Source of the DNA: Hyphomicrobiales bacterium
GTDB taxonomy: Bacteria > Pseudomonadota > Alphaproteobacteria > Rhizobiales > Rhizobiaceae
DNA length: 64,000 nt
NCBI GenBank assembly: GCA_002709005.1
Contig: PAPH01000017.1
Span: forward strand, 1-64,000
Reading direction: 5' to 3'
The notes under the pieces were generated by a model that saw only the letters and a program-made list of their open reading frames with translations, was not told the origin of the DNA and made no database searches. Position 1 is the first letter of the stretch, and each line of letters begins with the position of its first letter. Below are positions 34,932 to 43,479 of the stretch, in pieces. The position numbers and the translations under genes are program-made.

Positions 34932-35004
34932 TGGGTCGGATTGCGGCGCTCGACTTGATCGAGTTGCAGCCACGAACTAAATCGTGGCTTCCGCAATCCG
35001 ACCC
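34932..35004 (+). other. Predicted three-way-junction structured element
   Basis: A perfect 14-bp outer stem (GGGTCGGATTGCGG with CCGCAATCCGACCC) closes two hairpins: CTCGA-CTTGA-TCGAG and AGCCACGA-ACTAAAA-TCGTGGCT (8-bp stem, 7-nt loop). The 73-nt element ends one base before the GGAG of the oligopeptidase gene. No U-run follows, so it is not a standard terminator. It could be a 5' leader control element or a repeat unit; I do not recognise the family. Confidence 0.6.
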
Positions 35005-35015
35005 TGGAGTTCCCA

Positions 35016-37109
35016 TTGTCCGCATTCAAGCACCTTCCGGCCGCCCCCAGGGCCGAAGCCCGCTCCGCCAGCGACACCCGGCACGGCATTACCCGTACCG
35101 ACCCCTATGCCTGGCTTAGAGCCGACAACTGGCAGGCCGTCTTCAAGGATCCGGATATTCTCGATCCCGCCATCCGCGCACATCTGGAGGCGGAGAACGA
35201 ATTCCAGAAAGCGGCGATGGCCGATACCGAGGAGTTGCAGAAGACGCTGCTCGCCGAAATGCGCGGCCGCATCAAGGAAGACGACAGTTCCGTGCCCTCG
35301 CCCGACGGCCCCTGGCGCTACGGGGTACGTTTCGTGACCGGCGGTGAGCAACCGATCTATTTCCGGCTGCCGCGCGAGGGCGGCGAGGAAGCGGTGCTTC
35401 TCGACGGCGACGAGGAAGCCAAGGACAAGGCCTATTTCCGGCTCGCCGGCACCTCGCATTCACCCGACCATGCCCGACTGGGCTGGGCCGCCGACGACAA
35501 GGGCTCGGAATTCTTCACGCTGCATGTGCGCGACACCGCGACCGGGAAGGATCTGCCCGACACGATCGAAAACACCGGCGGCGGTGCCGCCTGGGATGCG
35601 GACAGCCAGGGATTCTTCTATACGGCGGTCGACGACAACCACCGCCCCACCCACATCTACTATCACCGGCTCGGCACCGATCAGTCGGAAGATATCGTGG
35701 TGCGCGAGGAAACAGATTCCGGCTTCTTCATGAGCGTGGGTTCGAGCCGGCTCAACGATTTCATCTTCATCGAGGTCAACGATCACGAGACCAGCGAGTG
35801 CTGGGTTCTGCCCGCAGACGAACCCAAGGCCGCGCCGCGCCTCGTTGCCGCCCGCCGCAGGGGAATCGAATATTCGCTGGAGGAAGGCGGCGACGTTTTC
35901 TTCATCCTGACCAATGCCGACGGCGCCAAGGACTTCAAGATCGTCGAGGCGCCGGTTTCCGCACCGGAACCTGAAAACTGGAAGGAAGTCGTGCCGCACG
36001 AGCCGGGTCGGCTGATCCTGGCCGTCTCCGCCTATGCCGGCCACATCGTCTGGCTCGAGCGCAAGGACGGCCTGCCGCGCTTGATCGTGCGTGACCGGAA
36101 GACCGGAGAGGACCACGCCATCGCCTTTGATGAGGAGGCCTACTCGCTCGGCTTCCAGGGCTCGATGGAATACGACACCGACACGGTGCGCTTCTCCTAT
36201 TCGTCGATGACCACCCCGGGACAGCTTTTCGAGTACAACATGCGCAGCCGCGAGCGCCGGCTCCTCAAGCAGGACGAGGTGCCTTCCGGGCACAGTCCCG
36301 ACGACTACGTCACCCGCCGCATCATGGCGCCCGCCCAGGATGGCGAGCAGGTGCCGGTCACCCTCCTCTACCGCAAGGACACGCCGCTCGACGGTTCCGC
36401 GCCCTGCCTGCTCTACGGCTACGGCTCCTACGGCATCGCCATTCCGGCAGGTTTCAACACCAATTGCCTGTCGCTGGTCGATCGCGGCTTCGTCTATGCC
36501 ATTGCCCACATCCGTGGCGGCAAGGACAAGGGGTTTGCCTGGTACGAGAGCGGCAAGCGCGAAAAGAAGACGAATACCTTCCACGACTTCATCGCGGCGG
36601 CGCGCGCGCTGGTGGCCGAAGGGTTCACAAGCCACGAGAAGATCGTTGCGCAGGGTGGTTCCGCCGGCGGCATGCTGATGGGCGCGGTGGTCAACATGGC
36701 ACCGTCGGCCTTCGGCGGCATCATCGCGGCGGTCCCCTTCGTCGATGTTCTCAACACCATGCTCGACGACACGCTGCCGCTCACCCCGCCCGAATGGCCC
36801 GAATGGGGCAATCCGGCCGCCTCGGAGCGAGACTACCGCACGATCGCGGCCTATTCGCCCTATGACAATGTCTCGCGGCAGGCCTATCCGCCAATCCTGG
36901 CGCTTGCAGGTCTCACCGATCCACGCGTGACCTACTGGGAACCCGCCAAATGGGTGGCCCGGGTGCGGGAATTCTCCACCAGTGGCGAACCCGTCCTGTT
37001 GCGCACCAACATGTCCGCGGGCCATGGCGGCGCGGCCGGACGCTTCCAACGACTCGAGGAAATCGCCTTCGAGTACGCCTTCGCGCTCAAGGTCGTCGGC
37101 CTGGCCTAG
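35016..37109 (+). CDS. ptrB: Oligopeptidase B (S9 serine peptidase)
   Basis: 697 residues, start TTG 35016 with GGAG at eight bases. An N-terminal beta-propeller (DPYAWLRADNW entry) precedes the alpha/beta-hydrolase with the nucleophile in AQGGSAGGMLMG and the His in SAGHGGAAGR. TYWEPAKWVARVRE is typical of oligopeptidase B, which cuts short peptides after Lys/Arg in the cytoplasm. No signal peptide. It is separated from the dlt-like genes by 119 bp holding the structured element, so it may have its own control. A 13-bp stem hairpin follows. Confidence 0.9.
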   Translation: MSAFKHLPAAPRAEARSASDTRHGITRTDPYAWLRADNWQAVFKDPDILDPAIRAHLEAENEFQKAAMADTEELQKTLLAEMRGRIKEDDSSVPSPDGPWRYGVRFVTGGEQPIYFRLPREGGEEAVLLDGDEEAKDKAYFRLAGTSHSPDHARLGWAADDKGSEFFTLHVRDTATGKDLPDTIENTGGGAAWDADSQGFFYTAVDDNHRPTHIYYHRLGTDQSEDIVVREETDSGFFMSVGSSRLNDFIFIEVNDHETSECWVLPADEPKAAPRLVAARRRGIEYSLEEGGDVFFILTNADGAKDFKIVEAPVSAPEPENWKEVVPHEPGRLILAVSAYAGHIVWLERKDGLPRLIVRDRKTGEDHAIAFDEEAYSLGFQGSMEYDTDTVRFSYSSMTTPGQLFEYNMRSRERRLLKQDEVPSGHSPDDYVTRRIMAPAQDGEQVPVTLLYRKDTPLDGSAPCLLYGYGSYGIAIPAGFNTNCLSLVDRGFVYAIAHIRGGKDKGFAWYESGKREKKTNTFHDFIAAARALVAEGFTSHEKIVAQGGSAGGMLMGAVVNMAPSAFGGIIAAVPFVDVLNTMLDDTLPLTPPEWPEWGNPAASERDYRTIAAYSPYDNVSRQAYPPILALAGLTDPRVTYWEPAKWVARVREFSTSGEPVLLRTNMSAGHGGAAGRFQRLEEIAFEYAFALKVVGLA

Positions 37110-37144
37110 CCGGCCTGGAAGCGGGCGTCTCGTTTCGGGACTTG

Positions 37145-37174
37145 CAGGCGGTGGCGACGGGTCGCCACCGCCTG
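37145..37174 (+). terminator. GC-rich hairpin after oligopeptidase B
   Basis: CAGGCGGTGGCGA-CGGG-TCGCCACCGCCTG: 13-bp perfect stem, 4-nt loop, but only TTCGT afterwards, so it is a weak or Rho-assisted terminator. Confidence 0.6.
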
Positions 37175-37511
37175 TTCGTGCCATTATGGACAGGCTGGGG
37201 TTTTCGCGCCGATCGTCGTCAGCGCGACCTCGCCAGTGGCTCCAGAGGTTTCCGGCGATGGGCAGGCGGGAACTCCTTCAAAATCGCCCCTCGAACGTTG
37301 CAGGAGCGTTCCGGCACAGCGTTTACGACCGGGAATTGCATGTCCCGCAATATTTCGCGGGCGCGTCCCAAATCAGGACTCTCTCATAAATCCTGCGTTT
37401 ACGGGAGAAATCCAGTTATTCATTAAAAATTTACGCACAATCTTAGGCTGATCCTTACCTGCCGCGGATAACTTCCCGCCAGTTTCTCAATTTGCCTGAG
37501 AGGGTCGAGCA
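37175..37511. other. Non-coding stretch before the first TadG-like gene
   Basis: About 340 bp. The left 200 bp look like ordinary GC-rich sequence without a supported ORF; the last 110 bp are AT-rich (ttattcattaaaaatttac) and should hold the promoter of the TadG-like gene. GAGGG at 37499 is its ribosome binding site. No clear hexamers picked. Confidence 0.4.
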
Positions 37512-38717
37512 ATGTTTATTCGACGGCTTGCGCATACCTGCCGTTCCTTCCTTCATAGCAAGGACGGCAACTTCGCGATGCTCGCGGCCACGCTGATTCC
37601 GCTGACTTTCGCGGCCGGCAGTTTCGCCGTCGACTTCGCCAACATCATCTCGATGAAGACCCGTCTTCAGGATGCCGCTGACGGAGCGGCCCTGGCGACA
37701 TCGAGCCAGTTGGCGGCGAAAAAAATCACCGCGGCGGAAGCCAAGCAATACGCGGAAGACTATTTCAGGGGCATGGTCGCCGAGAGCAACGGCTCCTTCT
37801 CGACCTATTCCGCGACGCCGGTGGCGACCATCACGCCGATTCCCAACGGCCCCTCGACCATCTGGCAGGTCGAAGTCACGACCATCGGAACGCAGAAGCT
37901 CACGCCGATGGCCAAAATGGTCGGCCGGAGCACGGTCCATGTCAACGTCGCCAGCGTATCGGAGGCGACCACCGAAGCCACCTATCCGGTTTCGATGTAT
38001 CTGGTGCTCGACCATTCAGGCTCAATGGGGTGGGATTCGGGTCAGACAACCGGCGTGGAAGTGACGAAATATTGCCGGTACTGGTGGGGGGGCCGCTACG
38101 AGTGTGGCACCGAGATCCAGAACCAACCGATTTCCAAGATCAACGTGCTGAAGAAGGCCGTTGCCGACCTTGTCGCGGACGTCAAGGCGTCGGATCCCGA
38201 TAACAAGTATGCGCGCATGGGCGCGGTCTCCTACAACAACAAGACGACAGAATACGACAAGCTTCAGGCTGACTGGGACAAGAACCGGGTGGTGACTTTC
38301 ACCAATGCGCTCGAGGCGAAAGACGGCACCAACTCGATGTACGCGATGGCCTGGGCGTATGACAGGCTCGCCGGGGCCACTTCCCCCGAGGTAAGCGCAC
38401 ACCACTACAAGAATGGCGCAGACGATCCAGCCAAGTTCATCGTCTTCATGACCGACGGCCAAAACGAGACCGGATCGTCATCCGGGGACGATTACGTCGA
38501 TCGCGAAACGATGAAGTCATGCACCGACGCGAAGAACAAAGGTGTCACGATTTTCTCCGTGGCATTCCAGGCCCCCGATCGCGGCAAGGCGTTGCTGGCG
38601 TCGTGTTCGTCCGGCACCGGCTTCTATTACGACGCAAGCAGTGCGGACGAGCTGATTGCCGCCTTCAAGGAAATCGGCGAGAAGGCGACAAACCGCTCGA
38701 ACAGGCTGACCATGTAA
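37512..38717 (+). CDS. TadG-like protein with von Willebrand A domain (1)
   Basis: 401 residues. The N-terminal KDGNFAMLAATLIPLTFAAGSFAVDF is the TadE/TadG-type (Flp pilus assembly) membrane segment, followed by a vWA domain whose MIDAS motif DHSGSM (167-172) is intact. CRYWWGGRYEC probably forms a disulfide. The bulk is periplasmic. Relatives anchor or assemble Flp pili, but no other tad/cpa gene is within this window, so the partner is unknown. Flanked by a terminator on the right. A paralogue lies 2.6 kb away. Confidence 0.82.
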   Translation: MFIRRLAHTCRSFLHSKDGNFAMLAATLIPLTFAAGSFAVDFANIISMKTRLQDAADGAALATSSQLAAKKITAAEAKQYAEDYFRGMVAESNGSFSTYSATPVATITPIPNGPSTIWQVEVTTIGTQKLTPMAKMVGRSTVHVNVASVSEATTEATYPVSMYLVLDHSGSMGWDSGQTTGVEVTKYCRYWWGGRYECGTEIQNQPISKINVLKKAVADLVADVKASDPDNKYARMGAVSYNNKTTEYDKLQADWDKNRVVTFTNALEAKDGTNSMYAMAWAYDRLAGATSPEVSAHHYKNGADDPAKFIVFMTDGQNETGSSSGDDYVDRETMKSCTDAKNKGVTIFSVAFQAPDRGKALLASCSSGTGFYYDASSADELIAAFKEIGEKATNRSNRLTM

Positions 38718-38745
38718 CTCCCGGAACAAGGGAGATAAAGCAACG

Positions 38746-38775
38746 ACGCCGGGCCATCGCGCCCGGCGTTTCTTC
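38746..38775. terminator. Terminator between convergent TadG-like and cytochrome genes
   Basis: ACGCCGGGC-CATCGC-GCCCGGCGT with TTTCTTC on the plus side: 9-bp perfect stem. Confidence 0.75.
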
Positions 38776-38793
38776 TGGCCGGGTTGCGTCCGC

Positions 38794-39762
38794 TCAGTAG
38801 CCGTTCGGCCGTTCGGGAACCGCTTTGAGATAGGTCGCTATCGCTTCGCGGTCGGAGGCCGTGAGTTCGGCCATGTTCTTCTGCACATCGACCATTGGGC
38901 CGCCGACGCTGTCGAAATCCGGGGTGAAACCGCTTTCGAGGTAGTAGGCGATGTCGGAAGCGCTCCAGCCGGCGATATCGGGGCCGCCGGGCGTGATGTT
39001 GGGTACCACGCCTTCGCCTTCCGGGTTCGGCGCGCCGGCCAGCCATTCGCCCGACCGGAACCCGCCGAGAGCATTGCGCGGCGTGTGGCACTCTCCGCAA
39101 TGGCCTGGCCCCTCGACCAGATATTGACCGCGCAGAACCTGGTCATCCGCATTCGCGAGCTCGACGCGCGGACCGTCGTCGAAGAACATGAACTTCCATC
39201 CCCCGACCAGCCTGCGGATCGAGAAGGGAAACTTCAGTTCATGCGCGGCATTCGTCTTGTCGCTCGCGGGCAACGTTCCGAGATAGGCAAACAGGTCGGC
39301 AACATCCTGATCCGTCATCCGCACGTAGGATCCGTAGGGAAAGGACGGATAGAAATGCCCGCCGGACGGGCTGACGCCGGCCAGCATCGCATTGGCGAAA
39401 TCAGCAAGCGACCAGCCGCCGATTCCCGCTTCCGGATCGGGCGAGATGTTGGGCACGACGAAGGTACCGAAGTTGCTGGTCAATCGGTGACCGCCGGAGA
39501 GGATCTTGCGCTCCTCGCCCTCGGCATTATCGGCCGCGTGGCAGGAGGCGCAGCCGCCGGCCCAGAAGATGGTCTCGCCGCGCGCCGCATCGGCGTCCAC
39601 AGCGTCGATGGCGGCGATCCGGTCGTCGCCGAGCGGTTTCGGAGCGGTCACGAACCAGAATACACCCGCGCCGACGATGGCGGCTACGGCCAGAGCGCCC
39701 ACAATATAGATGCCCGCCCCTTTCGAGGCGGGCCGGGGTTCATTGCTGTCGGGAGGTGTCAT
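38794..39762 (-). CDS. Membrane-anchored diheme cytochrome c
   Basis: 322 residues: an N-terminal membrane helix (IYIVGALAVAAIVGAGVFWFV, 18-38), then two cytochrome c domains with haem motifs CASCH (71-75) and CGECH (222-226). NISPDPEAGIGGWSLADFANAM and NITPGGPDIAGWSASDIAYYL are the repeated segments of this family, seen also in alcohol and aldehyde dehydrogenase cytochrome subunits. It faces the periplasm. Coupled by a four-base overlap to the following cytochrome c-prime type gene upstream of it; no dehydrogenase gene is adjacent, so the electron donor is unknown. Confidence 0.87.
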   Translation of the reverse strand: MTPPDSNEPRPASKGAGIYIVGALAVAAIVGAGVFWFVTAPKPLGDDRIAAIDAVDADAARGETIFWAGGCASCHAADNAEGEERKILSGGHRLTSNFGTFVVPNISPDPEAGIGGWSLADFANAMLAGVSPSGGHFYPSFPYGSYVRMTDQDVADLFAYLGTLPASDKTNAAHELKFPFSIRRLVGGWKFMFFDDGPRVELANADDQVLRGQYLVEGPGHCGECHTPRNALGGFRSGEWLAGAPNPEGEGVVPNITPGGPDIAGWSASDIAYYLESGFTPDFDSVGGPMVDVQKNMAELTASDREAIATYLKAVPERPNGY

Positions 39763-40205
39763 CCCTCTTTCTTCAGCCTGTAGGTCTCGTGGCAGCTACC
39801 GCAATTCTTGGTCAGCGGACCGAACATGGCCTTCAGGCCGTCGACATCGGAAGGCGGGCTGGCGATGCCGGCATCTGCGGCGTCCTTGAGAGCAATGGCC
39901 TTGGCCTCGAAGTCAGCCTTGTTTTCCCAGATCGCGGGCGCGGCTTCCGTTTCCATCCCGGTCTCGGTTCCTTCCGGGAACTGCGCCGGGAATTCGGCCA
40001 TGGTCTTGGAAATCGTCGTCAGCGCCTCGATGACCTTGGCCTGATCGAAATCGTCTTCGCCCTTCACCATCTTGGCCATGGCACCGGTGGCGCCACCGAC
40101 ATGCTTCATCATTTCCTGACGCATTTCCTGCGGCTCGGCGGCATAGGCGGCCGCCACGGCTGTCAGGCCGAAAGTGGCTGCGGTGATCAAGGTTCTGAAT
40201 TTCAT
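39759..40205 (-). CDS. Cytochrome c-prime family protein (class II, cyt c556-like)
   Basis: 148 residues with a signal peptide (FRTLITAATFGLTAVAAAYA, cleavage near 22) and the haem site CGSCH at 135-139 near the C-terminus, the class II layout. The PQEMRQEMMKHVGGATGAMAKM start is typical. Periplasmic electron carrier, or NO-binding in some members. First gene of a two-gene unit with the diheme cytochrome (ATGA overlap). Confidence 0.87.
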   Translation of the reverse strand: MKFRTLITAATFGLTAVAAAYAAEPQEMRQEMMKHVGGATGAMAKMVKGEDDFDQAKVIEALTTISKTMAEFPAQFPEGTETGMETEAAPAIWENKADFEAKAIALKDAADAGIASPPSDVDGLKAMFGPLTKNCGSCHETYRLKKEG

Positions 40206-40308
40206 GAACTGCTCCGTTTGTCGTTGGTCATTAGGCGATGGCCCATGATTGCGGTCCGTTTCGGTCGCGGGAAGTCACATAAGCGTGAACGCATAAATCC
40301 GCGCGGAC

Positions 40309-40344
40309 AAAAAAATCCTCCGGGGCGCAAACCCCGGAGGATTT
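40309..40344 (-). terminator. Intrinsic terminator after sodB
   Basis: Minus strand AATCCTCCGGGG-TTTGCG-CCCCGGAGGATT followed by a T-run: 12-bp perfect stem, very strong. Confidence 0.92.
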
Positions 40345-40367
40345 CGTCTCGTTCCGTAGAACCGAAA

Positions 40368-40970
40368 TCAGACTGCGGCTTCGTACATTTCGAGAACGTG
40401 ATCCCAGTTGATCAGGTTGTCGACGAAGGCCTCGAGATATTTCGGACGCGCGTTGCGGTAGTCGATGTAGTAGGAGTGTTCCCAAACGTCGACGCCGAGG
40501 ATCGGGCTTGCACCGTGCATCAGCGGGTTTTCGCCGTTCGGGGTCTTCATGATCTGGACCTTGCCGTCCTTGACCGCGAGCCAGGCCCAGCCGGAACCGA
40601 ACTGGCCGACGCCGGCTGCGACGAAATCGGACTTGAACTTGTCGAAGCCGCCGAGATCGCTGTCGATGGCCTTCTGCAGGGCGCCCGGAAGCTTGTTGCC
40701 GCCGCCGTCCTTCTTCATCCACTGCCAGAAGTGCAGGTGGTTGAAATGCTGGCCGACATTGTTGATCACGCCGGCATTGCCGTCCTTGTAGGCGGCCTTG
40801 CAGATTTCCTCGAGGGACTTGCCTTCATAAGGCGAACCGGCGAGCAGTTCGTTGCCCTTCGTCACGTAAGCCTGGTGGTGCTTGTCGTGGTGAAACTCGA
40901 GGGTTTCCTTGGACATGTAGGGGGCGAGTGCCTCATAGTCATAAGGCAGGGACGGCAGTTCGAGAGCCAT
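40368..40970 (-). CDS. sodB: Fe/Mn superoxide dismutase
   Basis: 200 residues from ATG 40970 (GGGAG upstream); the track ORF adds 33 non-conserved codons. Metal ligands are His27 (FHHDKHH), His78 (QHFNHLHFW), Asp161 and His165 (DVWEHSYY). Gln74 beside the second ligand suggests the Fe type, but cambialistic use is possible. It removes superoxide; no signal peptide, so cytoplasmic. Strong terminator downstream. Divergent from a TadG-like gene. Confidence 0.94.
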   Translation of the reverse strand: MALELPSLPYDYEALAPYMSKETLEFHHDKHHQAYVTKGNELLAGSPYEGKSLEEICKAAYKDGNAGVINNVGQHFNHLHFWQWMKKDGGGNKLPGALQKAIDSDLGGFDKFKSDFVAAGVGQFGSGWAWLAVKDGKVQIMKTPNGENPLMHGASPILGVDVWEHSYYIDYRNARPKYLEAFVDNLINWDHVLEMYEAAV

Positions 40971-41330
40971 GGTTGCTTCTCCCTTTTCGGTTATGCGGCG
41001 CTCATTGCGCCTTTCGGAAAATATCGTGCGATACGCACCTTGAACTTGAAATACCCGGGCGGCGGACAACCCGCGCTGGAAATAGCATTATCAACGTCTT
41101 GCATCCAACATAGTGCCGCACCCTTGCTCTGGCAACGCGACGCGGGACGCTTTTGTTCCGTTGCCGTTTCGCAGACGACGAAGCAGGTCGCGAAGACCGT
41201 TCGGCAGGTGCGGTTTCCGATCCTTACCAATGCGTAAATCAGATTTTTTGAATTCGATCCGAGCTTCGGAAAGAATTCTAACCTTTTGCCGGTATTGGTC
41301 GACACAGGACAGTCCCTGGAGACCAAGAAA
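40971..41330. other. Divergent intergenic region, sodB / TadG-like 2
   Basis: 360 bp without a supported gene. It includes an AT-rich stretch at 41230-41260 (taaatcagattttttgaattcgatcc). Should contain promoters of sodB and the plus-strand TadG-like gene; no regulator box recognised. Confidence 0.4.
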
Positions 41331-42626
41331 ATGTGCGCACTGCTCCGCAAATTTCGAGCTGACCGAAAAGGCAACTTCGCGATCACCTCAGCGGTGGCGA
41401 TTCTGCCGCTGTTCGCCGCGGCCGGCCTGGGCCTCGACTTGTCCAACGCCTATTCCGCCCGGACCAAGCTGGACAATGCCGCGGATTCGGCGGTTCTAGC
41501 TGCACTGCAGAGCGCCTCGAGCGACTTGAAGACCAAGGGGCAGTCAAAATCCTATTCCGCGCATGAACTGCTCGGCAAGGATATGATGGATGCCAATCTG
41601 GAAGCGGAATACGGCATCTCGCTCAAGGCCTTCACCGTCGAGGTGACCAATACCGGCACGGCGCTGCAGGCCAAAGCGACCTATGACGCCGAGCTCGAAA
41701 CAAGGATCATGCGCGTCTTCAACCGTGACGAGGTGCGGATCGCCAACGAAGTGCTCGCCAGCACGCAGCTCGATCAGAAGATGAGCGTCTACATGCTTCT
41801 CGACAACACGCCGTCCATGGGCGTGGCTGCAACGACCGCCGACATCACGAAGTTGGTCGGCGCGACCGCAAACAAGCAGACAAATGCAAAATGCGCCTTC
41901 GCATGCCACGCCGAAGACGACGGGGACAACTACTACAACCTCGCCAAGGGCATCGGCGTGAATATGCGCATCGACATCGTGCGTGAGGCCACCCAGAAGG
42001 TGATGGACGAGTTCCACGCGAAGACGGCCTTCCCGGATCAGTACAAGGTCGCGGTCTACTCTTTCGGCAAGACGGCCGAGAACATGCAACTGACCGAGGT
42101 CGCCGCTCCTTCGAGCGACTTCCAGACGCAAAAGCAGCTGACCGCCGCTCTCGACCTGATGACGATCCCGTACCAGAACTACAACGACGACCAGCAGACC
42201 GATTTCGACGGAACACTGAAATCCCTGCGGCAGGTCATCAAGCAGGACGAGGCCAAGGGCGACAATTCGCAAAAGATCGTCTTCGTGGTGACCGACGGGG
42301 TCGGGGATTCCGCGAAACCCTACAACTGCACGAGAAACAACGTTAACAGCAAACCGCGCTGCATCGAACCACTCGACATCAAGGCCTGTGAGCAGATCAA
42401 GAAGCAGGGCTACAAACTCGCGGTGCTCTACACGACGTACCTGCCGTTGCCGACAAACGACTTCTACAAGAAATGGGTCGCGCCGTTCCAGGCGGATATC
42501 CCTGGAAAACTTGCAACCTGTGCGACGCCGGGCCTATTCGCGGAAGTGGGCTTCGGAGCCTCGATCCCCGACGCGATGACGGAACTTCTGAATTCGGCAA
42601 CCACGATGCCACGCCTGATCTACTAG
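41331..42626 (+). CDS. TadG-like protein with von Willebrand A domain (2)
   Basis: 431 residues from ATG 41331 (GGAG ten bases upstream); TTG 41286 is the track start. Architecture as in the protein at 37.5 kb: RKGNFAITSAVAILPLFAAAGLGLDLSNA membrane segment, then a vWA domain. Its MIDAS reads DNTPS (158-162), a Thr in place of the usual Ser. There are at least six Cys (CAFAC, CTRNN, RCIE, ACEQ, ATCAT), consistent with an exported, disulfide-rich protein. No tad operon nearby. Own terminator. Confidence 0.82.
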   Translation: MCALLRKFRADRKGNFAITSAVAILPLFAAAGLGLDLSNAYSARTKLDNAADSAVLAALQSASSDLKTKGQSKSYSAHELLGKDMMDANLEAEYGISLKAFTVEVTNTGTALQAKATYDAELETRIMRVFNRDEVRIANEVLASTQLDQKMSVYMLLDNTPSMGVAATTADITKLVGATANKQTNAKCAFACHAEDDGDNYYNLAKGIGVNMRIDIVREATQKVMDEFHAKTAFPDQYKVAVYSFGKTAENMQLTEVAAPSSDFQTQKQLTAALDLMTIPYQNYNDDQQTDFDGTLKSLRQVIKQDEAKGDNSQKIVFVVTDGVGDSAKPYNCTRNNVNSKPRCIEPLDIKACEQIKKQGYKLAVLYTTYLPLPTNDFYKKWVAPFQADIPGKLATCATPGLFAEVGFGASIPDAMTELLNSATTMPRLIY

Positions 42627-42653
42627 GTCGCTGAGCTTTCGACTTGCCTCCTG

Positions 42654-42678
42654 CGCCGGCCCTCGGGCCGGCGTTTTT
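42654..42678 (+). terminator. Intrinsic terminator after TadG-like 2
   Basis: CGCCGGCC-CTCG-GGCCGGCG followed by TTTTTG: 8-bp perfect stem. Confidence 0.85.
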
Positions 42679-42773
42679 GTTTTCACGCCTTTGCGCCCCA
42701 TGGTCTTGCCGCGACACAGGCGCCCTCTACCTCAGAGGGCTCGTTTTCAATTTCGCTCACCGGAGCTTTCCGC

Positions 42774-43475
42774 ATGTCACTTGATGCCTTCCCGATCACC
42801 AGACGCTGGCCCGCTTCCGACCCCTCCGTTCTCCAGCTCTATTCCTTCCCGACGCCAAACGGCATCAAGGTTTCGGCGATGCTGGAGGAAACAGGCCTCG
42901 CCTACGAGGCGCACAGGGTGTCGATCATGGACGACGACCAGATGACGCCGGAGTTCCTGTCGCTCAATCCCAACAACAAGATCCCGGCAATCATCGATCC
43001 GGACGGTCCCGGCGGCAAGCCGATGGGCTTGTTCGAAACCGGTGCGATCCTGATCTATCTCGCCGAGAAGACCGGCCTGTTCCTCTCCGAGGATCCCGTC
43101 GAGCGCTATCAGGCGATCCAGTGGGTGATGTGGCAGATGGGCGGCGCCGGACCGATGTTCGGCCAATTCGGCTTCTTCTTCAAAATGGGCGGCAAGGCGA
43201 TCGAGGACACCCGCCCGCTCGAGCGCTATACCAATGAGAGCAAGCGTCTGCTCAAGGTTCTCGACGGCCATCTCGCACACCGCGAGCATGTGGCGGGCAC
43301 GGCCTATTCGATTGCCGACATGGCAATCTGGCCGTGGGTCAACGTGCTCAGCGGATTCTACGGAGCCGGTGAACAGCTCGAACTCGACACGTTCCAGAAC
43401 GTCAAACGCTGGCTCGCCGCCTGCACCGAGCGGCCTGCGAGCAAGAAGGCCGTCAACATTCCACCACGGAAATGA
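42774..43475 (+). CDS. Glutathione S-transferase family protein (YghU/YfcG-like)
   Basis: 233 residues. The N-terminal thioredoxin fold has LYSFPTPNGIKVSAMLEE and NPNNKIPAI (cis-Pro), then LFETGAILIYLAEK for glutathione binding; TAYSIADMAIWPWV is in the helical C-domain. The TPNG motif is of the Ure2/YfcG/YghU group (disulfide-bond oxidoreductase-like). Cytoplasmic. The gene ends four bases from the convergent aminotransferase stop. Confidence 0.88.
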   Translation: MSLDAFPITRRWPASDPSVLQLYSFPTPNGIKVSAMLEETGLAYEAHRVSIMDDDQMTPEFLSLNPNNKIPAIIDPDGPGGKPMGLFETGAILIYLAEKTGLFLSEDPVERYQAIQWVMWQMGGAGPMFGQFGFFFKMGGKAIEDTRPLERYTNESKRLLKVLDGHLAHREHVAGTAYSIADMAIWPWVNVLSGFYGAGEQLELDTFQNVKRWLAACTERPASKKAVNIPPRK

Positions 43476-43479
43476 ACCT

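Noticed and set aside
34932-35004. tRNA or tRNA-like gene
   Set aside because: The 73-nt length and folded shape suggested it, but the closing stem is 14 bp, there are only two inner hairpins, and T-loop and anticodon features are missing.
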